DNA of 64,000 bases from Chrysopilus asiliformis (GCA_964034945.1 OZ035960.1:28321487-28385486); one strand, 5' to 3'; counted from the first letter of the stretch, positions 34,331 through 45,856 are shown. Notes: a model not told the origin generated them from the letters alone. Made by a program: numbers and translations.

Positions 34331-36250
34331 TATGAATATACCTGTTCACGTATTTTGAAATAATTCAAAAAATATTGCTGATGATCTCAAAATAAATACT
34401 TTATAATAATTAAAACCTGAAATTACTTAATTAGTTACTAAAATATTTAACGAATGTCAAAAAACTACAACGCAATTGTTAAATTTAAGTGAAAACTAAT
34501 TTGCAAATTAAAAGCTGTACCGGTAACTCTGTAATTACCAATTTTTCTTGTCCGTTTAACCGTACAATCTCAAGAAATGAAATCACATATCCTCGTGAAA
34601 AAGGATATCACGTACAGATTTTGCGTTCTAATTTATCTAAATTATCCTGGGATTTCGGATTCAAACAAAATGAGATCTACGCCATGATTGTGTTTGTGAT
34701 TGTTATATCGTACCGAATCTTATCCCTCCCCCACCCATTTATCCATCCTTGATTTCGTTCTCAGAATGGCGTCCCCATGCCACACTTTTCGTCATCGTCA
34801 CAATTCCAGTATTTCGTCCTCTATTGAGATTTTAATACATCGAAAAGATTTTTCTATTCGTCTACGAAATGGAATACTACACCTATCCCAATAACTCTAT
34901 ATATAAAAGAAAAAATGAAATTGTGGAAAAATCTGAAATTCCACTACAGTCGCATCGTATCGTTGTGTAGCCTTCATACATATAGGAAATTTTTATATTG
35001 GTTACGTTACAAGTGTTCTATTTGGATTTTATGTCCTGAACTGTCCCGAACATGGTATACAGGATGATGCGAAGTTACGATAACTAAGTTACCACAACTA
35101 CTATCACATTTCCTAGAATTGTAGTGGTAGCGGTATTCAACCCCAATTCGTAATTGGGGTAGCGAATATGTCTATAGTGGAGTTTGTGCCCATGACCGTT
35201 TACTACCCGATGTCAGGAAATTCGTAGCTATAGCAGAAAAAAAAGTTATATATATTTGCGAAAGAAACGGAAATAGAAGAAAGTTGTAGGAAAAGATTTT
35301 CCAGAGATTTTTTTATTTATTTATGTAACTAGATTTTTCCGTTTCTGGTACGTGTGCCAGGTTTGTGTAAATGCGTCCATACGTTCCGTTCTTCCATTGA
35401 CTGAAAAAAAGAGGATAATAACTTATTTTTATGGTATTGCTTTTGATGCCGGATTTCAGGGAAACAAAATGAAAAATGATACTATAGGACTAAATTCCGG
35501 ATGGGAAAAAATCGATTATTGAAATGTTAAAGTTTACGTAAACTTTTATACTTTGAATCTAAAAATACTGACATTTATTGATAATTTACAGTAATATCAC
35601 TTAATCAATAATGTTATTACGTAAAATGAATTTTTCTAGGAATGTTATTTTCATACAAAATATAAATTTGTTTATGGTAATTGTTTTCAAAGACGCATTT
35701 GAATTTATTTTCACCGTCAAATGAAATAGTAAGAGTTTAAAAGTTAGTTTTTTTAAAGATTTTAATAGAAACATAATTGTTAAGACAATTTCAAACAAGC
35801 CATGGAACTAAAATAGTCACTCATTTATGCAGTTCTTAGTTCAATTATAACTTCCATATCTAGAAGGGCTATTCATAAAAATTGTTTCGCGAGTTGCCAC
35901 ATTAAATCTTTTTCTGGCCTTGTGAAATTTTCAACTTTAAGAAAAAAGGCTTGTTTATGTTCCTTAAAAAAATTAACATAATGAAGCAATATAAAAAAGG
36001 CAATAAAAAGGTCGCGTGGAAGGCCGGTTATTGGTAACGTATTCAACGATGTAAGATCTTATTCTGTTTCATACTATCTAGAAAACATTTTTTCGACAAA
36101 ATCTAAGTTTAAGATCACTGCGATTCGGAGAAAGTATACCTGCCCGATATAGTTATTTATTTCAGTTTTACATTTGGTCCCTTGGTCCCTCGTGTACCAA
36201 ACGCCATTTTCGAGGTATTGGACCAAACTCTTTCAAACACACCAAGTCCC
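34331..36250. other. Intron sequence, largely featureless
   Basis: TCTATATATAAAAGAAAAA at 34897 resembles the start of the Helitron-like element at 54097, but no matching 3' end was found. No gene is supported. Confidence 0.35.
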
Positions 36251-36426
36251 AGAACTCTAGCGCTTTTGAATTCTAGCGCTTTTGAATTCTAGCGCTTTTG
36301 AATTTTACCGCTTTTGAATTCTAGCGCTTTTGAATTCTAGCGCTTTTGAATTCTAGCGCTTTTGAATTTTACCGCTTTTGAATTCTAGCGCTTTTGAATT
36401 CTAGCGCTTTTGAATTCTAGCGCTTG
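36251..36426. repeat. 16-bp minisatellite with higher-order structure
   Basis: Eleven 16-bp units of TTCTAGCGCTTTTGAA type. Every fourth unit is the variant TTTTACCGCTTTTGAA (units 4 and 8), giving a 64-bp higher-order period (C-C-C-V). Confidence 0.95.
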
Positions 36427-36848
36427 TGATAGTCGAGAAAACCACTATGAAAGAACCGTTAGTTTGCAATAAAATTGCTAAAAATCAATTTTTCCACCTG
36501 TTATGAGAATATCTCAAGAACGGATAAAGACACAGATTGGCTGTAAAAGAATAATTTGGAGAATTATAGCTATTTTTCATTTATGGCTTAAACCCCTATC
36601 ACACCTAAGATGTATTGATCTTAAAATTGTAAAAATGTAAGAAATAAATAGACTCATCTGTGGCAAAAGCCGTCCAGAGAAAAATCTATTATATTTCCTT
36701 TGCCCACACAATTTAAACGAAAAATTTTAAAATTTATTGGCGCTAAATTAAAAAATTGAACTTTTTGTCGTAGTTATCGATAAAAAAGTATTTTTGTTTT
36801 CTTGTTTAAAGAATGTTAGACGAGATGAGAAGAATATTTGACTTTCTA

Positions 36849-37769
36849 CAGGGTGCGCCATCTGTTCCTCCGGTATGTAAACATTGAATAACTTCGCCAT
36901 TTGTCAACCGATTTGCTTTCCTAGACACGTTTTGGAAACGTCAAACCAGTACAATTTTAACCATGAACCGCTTCACACCGAAAGAACGCGCCGAAATAGT
37001 GACGATGTACATTGAAAATAGTCGTTCAATTTTGGATGCAAGTTTTAATGACCGACGAGGCACATTTCATTCCCTCTGGCGGTGTTAATAAACAAAATTG
37101 CCGCATTTGGGCGACAGAAAATCCTCACGAGATTCATGAAATACCATTGCATGATCGAAAAGTGACTGTTTGGGCCGGCGTGTGCGCAAAAACCATCATT
37201 GGGCCATTTTTCTTCAATGAAGGTGAAACAGTTAATGGTAATCGATATCGGTGGATGTTGGCACATTTTGTGTGTCCGAAAATGCGTGAAAAAGGTCTGA
37301 CTGACTTCTGGTTTCAGCAAGACGGGGCGCCATGCCACACAGCGGACCAAACAATACGGTTTTTGCAACAAAAATTCCCTAGACGTGTGATATCGAAAAG
37401 AGGCGATATTGACTGGCCACCAAGATCCCCTGATTTAACCCCCCCAGACTTCTTTTTGTGGGGTTATTTGAAGAGTAAAGTTTACGCCAGCAACCCGAAG
37501 ACCATTGACGAGCTCAAGACCAATATTCGTGCCGAAATAGCTGCCATACCGACGGAGATGCTCGAAGAAGTGATGGAAAATGCCCGAAAAAGAGCACAGT
37601 TTGCGGTGGCCAATAAAGGTGGTCATTTGATCGATGTTGTTTTCAAAAAGTAGTCCACATAAATTGTAAAGGATTGAACTAAATAAAAAAACACCATTTT
37701 TTGCAATCTATTGTTTCTTTAAAAAGTTATTCAACATTCTCATACCGGAGGAACAGATGGCGCACCCTG
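36849..37769 (+). mobile_element. DD41D (rosa-type) mariner, internally deleted
   Basis: 921 bp flanked by TA (36847-36848, 37770-37771). TIRs CAGGGTGCGCCATCTGTTCC, extended by TCCGGTATG, are perfect for 29 bp. The interior keeps the transposase start and its C-terminal two-thirds, and is about 350-400 bp shorter than a full element. Confidence 0.92.
36963..37653 (+). pseudogene. DD41D mariner transposase with out-of-frame internal deletion
   Basis: ATG at 36963 begins MNRFTPKERAEIVTMYIENS, a mariner-type N-terminus. After about 23 codons a deletion removes the helix-turn-helix region and changes frame; the catalytic part runs from about 37045. It has TDEAHF (first Asp), WFQQDGAPCHTA (second Asp) and DWPPRSPDLTPPDFFLWGYL (third Asp). 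Forty-one residues separate the second and third. It ends GGHLIDVVFKK. The catalytic residues are intact, but no continuous protein can be made. Confidence 0.88.
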
Positions 37770-37869
37770 TATATCAAAGTTTAGGCAAACGTAAATTTCG
37801 CAATGCGGTGCGAATTCGCATTCGGTGTGCCAAGTGCCTAAATCATCTTAGGTGTGATAGGGCTTTCAT

Positions 37870-38560
37870 AGAGTACCATAAAAACTGTTATTTCGCGAGA
37901 AAATGGCAAGAAAAACTGAAATTTTAGAAATAACTCAAGAACGGAATGAGAAAAGCGTAGTTTCGGAATAAATAGCGAATGCTCAAAATTATCTACATCA
38001 CCATTTTTCGACAATATTTCAGTTTTGTTGCATTTTTCTCGAAAATAAACGGTTTTTTATGATGCTAGAAATATATAAAAGTAAATAATAACTCTCACAT
38101 TTTCTTTTTTTTTTTTGCAGTCAATCTTTATCCGTTCACGAGATTTCGGCATTATAATATGTGAAAAATTACACTTTGTGCAATTTTTTGCAGAGGAACG
38201 ATTTTTATTTAATTTTTATCTTTTTGTTTTTAAAAGGTTAAATGCAGAATAGGCGTACGATGCAGAATTATGTTTTTGCTTTTACGGTTAATCAATATTT
38301 TTTTCCGTTCTCGAGATATCCCACATTCAATATATTTGCTTGCCTTTTTTTTAGAAAGTAAGGCCACTCTTCCTTTCCAAATTCCCGTTACTTTCAAAAT
38401 ATTGCTGCCACAAAATCCTGTTGTTGTAAATTGGTTTCAGCATCAGTTTTCACCATTTTCGTAAACATCTGGTATACCAGATTTTGCCAGATAAGAAAAT
38501 TAAAATGGCGGAAACTAACTTTTCGAAAGGGGAAAAGGAATGTTCCAGTTTTGCTCGTTC
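37870..38560. other. Intron sequence with low-grade repeats
   Basis: Contains 'ACTCAAGAACGG' and 'CTCGAGATATCC' phrases typical of the dispersed repeats, but no clear copy. Confidence 0.35.
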
Positions 38561-38564
38561 AAGA

Positions 38565-38810
38565 ACTTAGCCTAGCTATTTACGAGAAACGTAACTATAC
38601 AAAATTTCTAGCTTAATCCTTTCGAAAGTTATGGTGTTGAATGACAGACAGACAGACGGACGGACATACGAAAATCGAAATCTTTTGTCATCCCTAACAC
38701 CCTGGTGTAGTTCATTTTTGTGTCCGAAGATTGGTTCGATGCGTTACCATCGGTATACTAAATCTAATATACTTCTATATGGAGTATCATACAGTATAAA
38801 AATTTGGTAG
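38565..38810 (-). repeat. Dispersed repeat family C, partial reverse copy
   Basis: GTTCAAGAACTTAGCCTAGC, TTTACGAGAAACGTAACTAT, a GACAGACGGACGG run and AATCTTTTGTCATCCCTAA match the reverse of 6640-6800. Confidence 0.6.
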
Positions 38811-39329
38811 ACTCCAGAGAATTTATCAACTTATTTTATATAACTTCATTAATATTAAAATTGTTATGAAGTGCCAGTAAAAATTTTCCTTTTATATCAA
38901 AGGAATATTTAAGGTGTAAAGATACAAACTAGAAATTCTATTAAAAAATACTTCCTATTTTTCAAAAAGCCTATTTTGTAACAAAAAATTGTGAAAATAC
39001 TTTCTTTAAAAGTATTTCTGATTTTCCCTGTAAACAGCCACAAAAAGCTTATTTCAACGAACCTCATTTGTCCCAGAAAAACCATTTTTACAAAAAGGAT
39101 AAACTCGATTGAAAAGACTGAAAACACCGAGACTAAAAAATCATCAGACACAGCAGACATACCAACACAATCTCAACGGTCGTTGGGAAAAATCAATGTT
39201 GAAAAGATTTTCCTTGCAGGATAGCAACAAAAAATAAAAGGAAAATAAAAATAAATGCCAAAAAATAAAACCAAACCAAAAACACAGAAAAAAGGACTTG
39301 GGGGCGAAGCAGTCCGAGTGATAAAACAC

Positions 39330-40260
39330 AGAAAATAACGTATACTGACAGACGAGCCGAGAGTGATGAAGAGCGACCGATTCAACCAACCGGCAGCACC
39401 AAGGAAGCGGGTAACAGGAAGAATCGGTATGCATGTGGGTGGCTGTTTGCCAAATGCAGAAAGTCGGAGGTCGCGTCGAGGTCGGGAAAAAATCACATGT
39501 AAGTTGAATAGCAGAAGCGCAAATCATGGCGAGTGTACGTACGTACCATGCAGCAGAATTACGAGTGCCACAAACAGCAAGGACACCATCCAGGAGACGG
39601 AAGCAATCCGAATCAGAGTGGGAACAGGGTACGAATCCATACTCACTACCGTCCCGTCGAAGATGGTTTGGCTGGGTATGCAAGGACGAAACGAGATCCG
39701 TCTAAAAGGACTCAAAAGCGATTTATGAGTGTTGAGAGACCATGAGAGTGTGTTGTACACCAGAGCCCCCGAGAAGTTTGAGTAAAATGGAAAATCAAAC
39801 CCCTCCACTAAATTTTTCATTGGTCGGTCGTGATTTTTGTGCCGCCCACACTTGTGGCGTTGCTATGACAACACTGGCAACTTCTTCTCTTTTTTATATG
39901 TGCTCTAAACTATACTCACAACTCTTCGCTATGATTTCCAGTGCGAATTGAAGGACGACAGTAGGGGGTAGGTGAAGTGGATAAAGGCGGCAGAATGGGT
40001 TGGCGAGATTTTTAGGTGGCAAGAGCCTCCAACCCACGCAAGTAGCCCATTGTGTGGAAAAATCTGGGTGGATACGATGTGTGGGTGGGCGAAAATAAGA
40101 ACATTTGCGAACTGTGTGGAAACGATGCGAGAGGACAGACGAATGGAAGAGAAAAATAAGTGAACGAAGCCAAATTGTGTGAGTGCTCTGATTTTCAAGG
40201 ATTCTTCAAGATTATTATTTTTCCCTTGCTCGTTCCTTGATCCCATTCAATTTTTTTTCT
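39330..40260. other. GC-richer, non-repetitive intron segment
   Basis: It stands out from the AT-rich intron, matches no repeat family here, and has open frames on both strands (39144-39683 minus; 39363-39728 plus) without recognisable domains. Candidate conserved regulatory sequence or unrecognised transcript. Confidence 0.3.
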
Positions 40261-40346
40261 GAGTATTAAAATCCATTGTCTCCCCGTTGTCACATTCAGG
40301 GCCTAAGATTTTCTCACGTACACGGAAAATATTCTTAGAATTTACA

Positions 40347-40370
40347 TTCACACACACACACACACTCGCA
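40347..40370. repeat. CA microsatellite
   Basis: (CA)n run, CACACACACACACACTCGCA. Confidence 0.85.
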
Positions 40371-42440
40371 CCCAAATCGAGAAATTACTGTTGTGCAAAG
40401 TAATTTTCCAGAATTGTACATGCGAAACTCGAATTTAAGGATACTTTTCAGCATAATTTTTTTTTTTTGGGGTCGAAGTTACCCCCAAAACGGATTTGAC
40501 CGAATTCCAAGCTTTTAACATTATGTCCTTAGCAGCGTGGGGTTACAACAAGGTTCGTGAATGTAAGGAAAGAACTTTAAGTGCTGGAAAAAAATCCATG
40601 GCGACCTCATGTACATTCAATTCGAGTCGGCAACGAATAAGAGAATTATATTAAATTTTCGTAATCATTTATTAATCTACAAATCAGGATATCATAATTG
40701 CGAGCATAAAATTTTTACGCACGCATAACAGAAGATGGATGCGGAGGTCGTCGTTCTTCTTCGTGTATGTTGAAGCGTTCACTTTTTTTTGGGCCATTTC
40801 AAAGTGCGCGATAAAAGTTCAGGATCGTTGGTTAATGGTGTGTAAAGCTTAACGTGTAAATCATGTTTTGTTGGTTATTCGTGTTATATACGGTGGAAAC
40901 AGTATATGAATGAGTGACCGTTGAGTTGAGGTTATGTCGTAAAAAGGATATTTTTATGCGATTATTATTGGATTTTATGTGGCATTTGGACTATCTAACG
41001 TCTATGCTCCAGGATCTCGCTCTATTGCTGTTTTTATTTATTTTATTCATAGATTTTTTTTAAGATGTTTGCTTAACTTCATATTGGCTATTTAAATGGG
41101 TTTTCCTTCAGGATATTATTATATGTTTCCTTTAGACACACACATTTGTATAATTTGTGGTTTTGTAACAAAATATGATTGCAGTTTGATATTATGGGTA
41201 AATGCGAATCTCTGAATCCGGATTTATATATAAGGAACTTTTATGTTTCATAAAAGATGCTACTTTTTAGTTCCCGAAGCAGTTGAGATTTTTTTTAAAT
41301 CCATATTAAAGAACTTCAAGTTAGTAGTTTTTATTTGGAAGAGCCAAACTTTCCCTCTACCACCCAAACTTTCCCTCTACTACCCAAACTTTCTTACTCT
41401 CAACCAAAGCTTGTCGCTATGGACCATGGATATTTTACGCAGCAGAAAACTAAATAAATGTCTGCCCGTCTGGAAGAAGCTTTTGGTTCATACAGGCCAC
41501 AGAAATATATAGAATGAGTGATCTGCTATTTCAAGTGGGCCAACCAAATGTCAAAAAGGCCAACGTGTGAAAGAGAGAACTAGTTGTAGCAATTTTGCAA
41601 TGCTTATGATAATTTGCCCCCTATACGGTTTGCTCAAGAAGTAAATTCAAATCTGGATTGCACAGAAATATTTTTGAGCGTTGGTAACCCCCATTGTTGT
41701 ATTGGATTTTGGTCTTTGTGTCAGTACTCTAAATGATATTTTTCCACTTAACCAATAATTTCTGTGCTTGCAATGGTTTGCGACAAAGTAACTACTATAA
41801 ATAGATGTTGACATTTTTAAGTAAAATTTATTACGAAAATTCAATCCGAAACTTTTTAAATAATTTGAAAAATGAAATGTGCAGTGGCAAATTTTTCCGG
41901 GACGAAAAAAAACACTGCCGCGCTGTTCAGGTAATATGATGAAATTTATGTCGGGCTTTTCTGGATTTTTTTTTTGCCAATAGCATCTGAAGAGGTTAGC
42001 TAAAGTCTTATTTTGAGTTACAATAAATTCAAAACTTTTTATTAAGAGCGTTTTTAAAATTTTCTAGCTTTCCCGCCATATTATATTTCAGTTTCCATCC
42101 TCATAATCTTACATAAAACAGGTAAGTTGGTACTCCTAAAAAGGCCAACGTGTGACAGGGAAACCAATAGTGACTTTGGCCCATTCTTTTGTATACGGCT
42201 TAATAGGCGAGGCGCATTCTATATATTTATGTGATACAGGCAAACTAGTTCGGCCATAGAAACGAGTTTTAAGAGAGAAACTGATTTGCTGCCAAACCCC
42301 AAAGTTTCTCTTTAAGAGCCGAATTCTTTCCCAATGTACCGCTAGGACTAGCCGAAAAACAATTTTCTCTGTTTCACACAGGTACCATTTTACCTTTCTT
42401 ATACGATAACGTTAACGAATCGTTATTTCGTTACGTTACG
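40371..42440. other. Intron sequence without recognised mobile elements
   Basis: A phrase AAAAAGGCCAACGTGTGA is duplicated at about 41555 and 42138, without clear element ends. No gene is supported. Confidence 0.35.
41340..41400. repeat. 18-bp tandem repeat, 3 copies
   Basis: CCAAACTTTCCCTCTACC/T repeated three times with small changes. Confidence 0.8.
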
Positions 42441-42883
42441 ATTACGTTTACCATTCCTGTGAGAGAGGTATTATTCTCACTTCAAAAACCGAAATCATAA
42501 CAGAGATCCGAACGTCCCCGGAACATATACCCATTGACTCAGTTCGATATGAGTCCGCAACATGTCTGTATGTGTGTGTGCGTGTGTTCATTAGTATGTA
42601 AGTTACATACATTGTAAGATCGACTTCTACCAGTAAACCTTAACCAATTCTGATGCGGTTTTTTGCATTCGAAAACTGTTGTGGTCCCATGAAACGGGAT
42701 TTAGGAAAAACCAAGCCGTTTTCAAGATAATCGCAAAAATCTTTTCCATTTGTATGTGAGAGGGGGAAGGAGTAGTTCAATTTTTCATTTTCGGAAGAGG
42801 TTTATATTTTGACAAAAGCCTGTTCAAAATCAAGTTTTAACTCTCTACATCAATCAGTTCTCGAGTTTTTCAATGTTTTAGTA

Positions 42884-43803
42884 AGGGTGGTTAAATTTTA
42901 AGGGCCGATGTTGAATGTGAACCACACCTAAACGTCAAGTTTTTTTCTGCATTTCATTTGACATTTCTCAATTTCAGACTAACTCAATTTGAACCATGGA
43001 AAGATACACAATCGAGCAACGCGTTAAAGTTATTCAGGCTTATTATGAAAATGGGCGTTCAAATCAAAATGCATATCGTATATATGAGGTTCTATGCCGT
43101 TAATGTGCCGGATTATCTCATCCTTTAGCTCTTGAATTGCTGCTGGCTTATCGACGTACACCTTTTCTTTCAAATAACCCCAAAGAAAGAAGTCCAACGG
43201 TGTCAAATCACATGATCTTGGCGGCCAATTGACATCGCCACCACGTGAGATAACACGGCCATTAAATTTGTCGCGCAAAAGAGCGATTGTTTCGGTAGCT
43301 GTGTGGCAAGTGGCACCGTCCTGTTGAAACCACATATCGTCCACATCCATATCTTCCAATTCGGGCCATAACAAGTTCGTTATCATCTCACGATAGCGAA
43401 CACCATTCACAGTAACTGCCTGACCGGCCTCATTTTGGAAAAAATACGGCCCGATGATGCCGCCAGCCCATAAACCGCACCAAACAGTCACTCTTTGTGG
43501 GTGCATTGGTTTTTCGACAATCACTCTTGGATTATCATTCGCCCAAATGCGGCTGTTCTGCTTATTGACGAATCCACTGAGGTGAAAATGTGCCTCATCA
43601 CTGAAGATGATTTTCTTCGAAAATTGATCATCCACTTTCATAATAAGCCTGAATAACTTTAACGCGTTGCTCGATTGTGTATCTTTCCATGGTTCAAATT
43701 GAGTTAGTCTGAAATTGAGAAATGTCAAATGAAACGCAGAAAAAAACTTGACGTTTAGGTGTGGTTCACATTCAACATCGGCCCTTAAAATTTAACCACC
43801 CTT
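42884..43803 (-). mobile_element. DD41D mariner with palindromic 5' arms
   Basis: Flanked by TA (42882-42883, 43804-43805). The left arm 42884-43050 and the right arm 43636-43803 are inverted copies of about 167 bp with about one mismatch. Each arm includes the terminal repeat (AAGGGTGGTTAAATTTTAAG), the 5' leader and the first transposase codons. The element therefore has two 5' ends head to head and no normal 3' end. Confidence 0.88.
43060..43690 (-). pseudogene. DD41D mariner transposase, deleted and truncated
   Basis: From ATG at 43690 (minus) it reads MERYTIEQRVKVIQAYYES, then an out-of-frame internal deletion. The catalytic section follows in another frame: FSDEAHF (first Asp), WFQQDGATCHTA (second) and NWPPRSCDLTPLDFFLWGYL (third), with 41 residues between the last two. 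Coding ends after DEIIRHINGIEP, where it runs into the inverted 5' arm, so the normal C-terminus is missing. The same first codons appear again on the plus strand at about 42996. Confidence 0.88.
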
Positions 43804-44321
43804 TATAAAAAAATTCTACATTTCGAGTTATCGAGGTAAAATAACAAGAAGTGAGATAGAAAAGTTCATGGGGATTGAAAAGTCTTGCGAATTTGTCGCA
43901 AAATCCAACTGAGCCTTTTACAGATTAAAATCGGCATTTTACAAATCAAATTCATCATCGTACAAATCAAATTCATCTAAAAAAATGAAAAGTTAATTTT
44001 TTATTGACAGATCTAATTTTTTGATTAATTTTTTCGAGTTTTAAATGAGTTGTGGTGGTGATTAATTTTCCAGGTGCATTTCCATGGCCCGGAGCGTAAC
44101 AAGGAAAGGACAAATAGACGGACGCCTAGGACTTATGTTTTTAGGTCGACAAATTTAATTCAAATTGCATTCGAATATTGTGGAAAATCACAAAAAATAT
44201 CTTCAATGATTTTCCCGAGAACATTTTGAAGGCGGCAATTTTTAATAACGACCATTATTCCTTGCTTCGTCACTGCACAGACGTCAGATTTCAATGAAAA
44301 ACGCGCTGATACGTTGCGTTA

Positions 44322-44566
44322 GGCACTTGGCATACCGAATGCGAATTCGCACCGCATTGTGAAAAAGTTCAAGTTTACCATGCGATCTTATATCATATCT
44401 CCTCTACATGAGCTTTAATTTTGTATTACGTAACAATGCGGTCTCCGCAAAATTGCGGTCTCTGCGAAATTAAAGCTCATGTAGATGACATATAATATAA
44501 GTTCGCGTGGTAAACTTGAACTTTTTCGCAATGTGGTGCGAATTCGCATTCGGTGTGCCAAGTGCG
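44322..44566. mobile_element. Harbinger-like hairpin MITE, 245 bp
   Basis: TTA at 44319-44321 and 44567-44569. TIRs GGCACTTGGCATACCGAATG / CGCACTTGGCACACCGAATG continue inward for about 110 bp, through GCGAATTCGCAC and TTCAAGTTTACCA to CTACATGAGCTTTAATTT. The loop is about 30 bp. Related to the right arm of the 36592-37863 element. Confidence 0.88.
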
Positions 44567-44639
44567 TTACGGTGGTCTGTGTCACTCCCGTGATGTTCAA
44601 GGAATTCTCATTAGAATTTAGTTCACCGTCGTTCCATTT

Positions 44640-45640
44640 TTTTTCCACTAAAAAAAATCTTTGAAATTATAAAAAGTTGCATTCAAGAAAGTTTTTTTTT
44701 CTTACTTTCATGTACTAAACATTTATACTCAATTTTGTTCTTGGTCAATACTCTAACCAGGATTTTGCTCATTTACCGCTTAAAACCAGTATTCCCGGTC
44801 AGCCACTCCACCCCATTTTTCCTTACTCACATACTATAGTGTTATTTTTTTCTGTTTCTCAAATATATATTAAATCGTATAAATCACAAACCCATTAAAC
44901 TATTCATGATTTCAATTTCGATCATAAAATCCTTTTCACCACCATCAGCATAAAAGCCTATAGGATCTAAGGAAGATTTCCTGTCGACCACGACGCACGT
45001 ATCAGAGATGACAATAAAAATCCGATTATCGTCATCATTTTGATTCGTCTGAATTAATGAGCCTCTCGTAATAAATAATAAATCGCTACTCGACAGATGG
45101 ATTCGTTTTTAATATCCTTGGAACAAATTTATGGGGATTAAGGCGCGATATTTACCAAAATATTCCGAAATCGACCAGGGGATTACAATCAACAGAGATA
45201 TTTGACTCCTTATAGCAAATAGAGGGGGAAGTTCACTTACTTGGTATTTTCCAATGCTTAAGAAGGTATTGCTGGTCATCATATGCTCTCGGATATCTAT
45301 TAAGGTCCTTTATTATTTGAGAAATTTAATAAACTTTTCCAGTTTGATAAATGATTTTATGACAGCATTAAATTTTCCATTGTTTGCATTTAATTTGATA
45401 GAAAATAAATTTTCATATAATCAATATAAGGATTTTCTGTACTTCTTATATAGTAAATTTTCAAGAAATTTTAATAACTATGAGAACTTGGCACGGACCC
45501 CATTTTTTTTATAACAAACTTTGCACAGGCCTAATTTTTTTTAAAAACAGATTTCCAAATTAAAAAGTAATAATTTTTCTTGGAAATTGTCCCAATTTTC
45601 ACTATTTTTTTACTTTTTAAACAATATGAAAAAAACTAAC
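44640..45640. other. Intron sequence upstream of the last Senseless exon
   Basis: AT-rich, with no repeat ends or domain-bearing frames. Confidence 0.35.
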
Positions 45641-45662
45641 TTATCTATTTTTCAAATTTCAG

Positions 45663-45856
45663 GTGAAAAACCTCACAAATGTCAAGTATGCGGTAAAGCG
45701 TTCAGCCAAAGTTCAAATTTAATAACACATTCCAGAAAGCATACAGGATACAAGCCATTTGCGTGCGAACTTTGTCACAAATCCTTTCAACGGAAGGTCG
45801 ACCTGCGACGTCACAAGGAAACCCAACACACGGACCTCAGGCCGCTAATGAATTGA
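45663..45856 (+). CDS. sens: Senseless/GFI1, terminal coding exon with zinc fingers 5 and 6
   Basis: The acceptor TTTCAG ends at 45662. The first two bases (GT) complete Gly342 and restore the TGEKPHKC linker exactly, which proves the join to the exon ending at 2262. Finger 5 has Cys348/351 and His364/368; finger 6 has Cys376/379 and His392/397, with the family wording [13 protein letters not shown]. The protein ends TDLRPLMN before a TGA at 45854-45856. Finger sequences are intact with no frameshift, so the gene is presumably functional despite the enormous intron. In GFI1, fingers 3-5 make the sequence-specific DNA contacts (family knowledge), so the intron divides the DNA-reading module. 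Confidence 0.93.

Larger units (their letters stand above)
36592..37863. mobile_element. Harbinger-like TIR element split by a mariner
   Basis: TIR CCCTATCACACCTAAGATG at both ends, with TTA / TCA next to them. The right arm contains GGCACTTGGCACACCGAATG and GCGAATTCGCACCGCATTGC, shared with the MITE at 44322-44566. A complete mariner-bounded insert (36849-37769) lies inside. Confidence 0.75.
42450..43850 (-). repeat. Dispersed repeat family B, reverse copy split by a mariner
   Basis: Reverse of 12840-13270 (GAAATCATAACAG, CAACATGTCTGTATGTG, TTTTTTGCATTCGAAAAC, TTCTCGAGTTTTTCAATG). The mariner at 42884-43803 interrupts it at a TA. Confidence 0.7.
2263..45662 (+). other. 43.4-kb phase-1 intron of the Senseless/GFI1 gene
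   Basis: It is bounded by donor GTGAGT and acceptor TTTCAG and splits the linker between fingers 4 and 5. It contains most of the mobile elements listed below and no competing host gene that I can support. Long intervals without recognisable repeats remain (for example 7.2-9.0, 11.3-12.8, 19.5-21.7, 27.8-28.9 and 38.8-42.4 kb) and are where intronic enhancers would be sought. Confidence 0.85.

Noticed and set aside
36251..36426. CRISPR-like regular array
   Set aside because: Units are directly abutting 16-mers without spacers, in a eukaryotic intron: a minisatellite.
39144..39683. 179-residue minus-strand open frame and 121-residue plus-strand frame opposite it
   Set aside because: No domain, no splice logic, and a low-complexity Phe/Leu tail. 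Frames open on both strands suggest GC-driven chance.
44415..44648. 77-residue minus-strand frame
   Set aside because: Mostly inside the hairpin MITE at 44322-44566.
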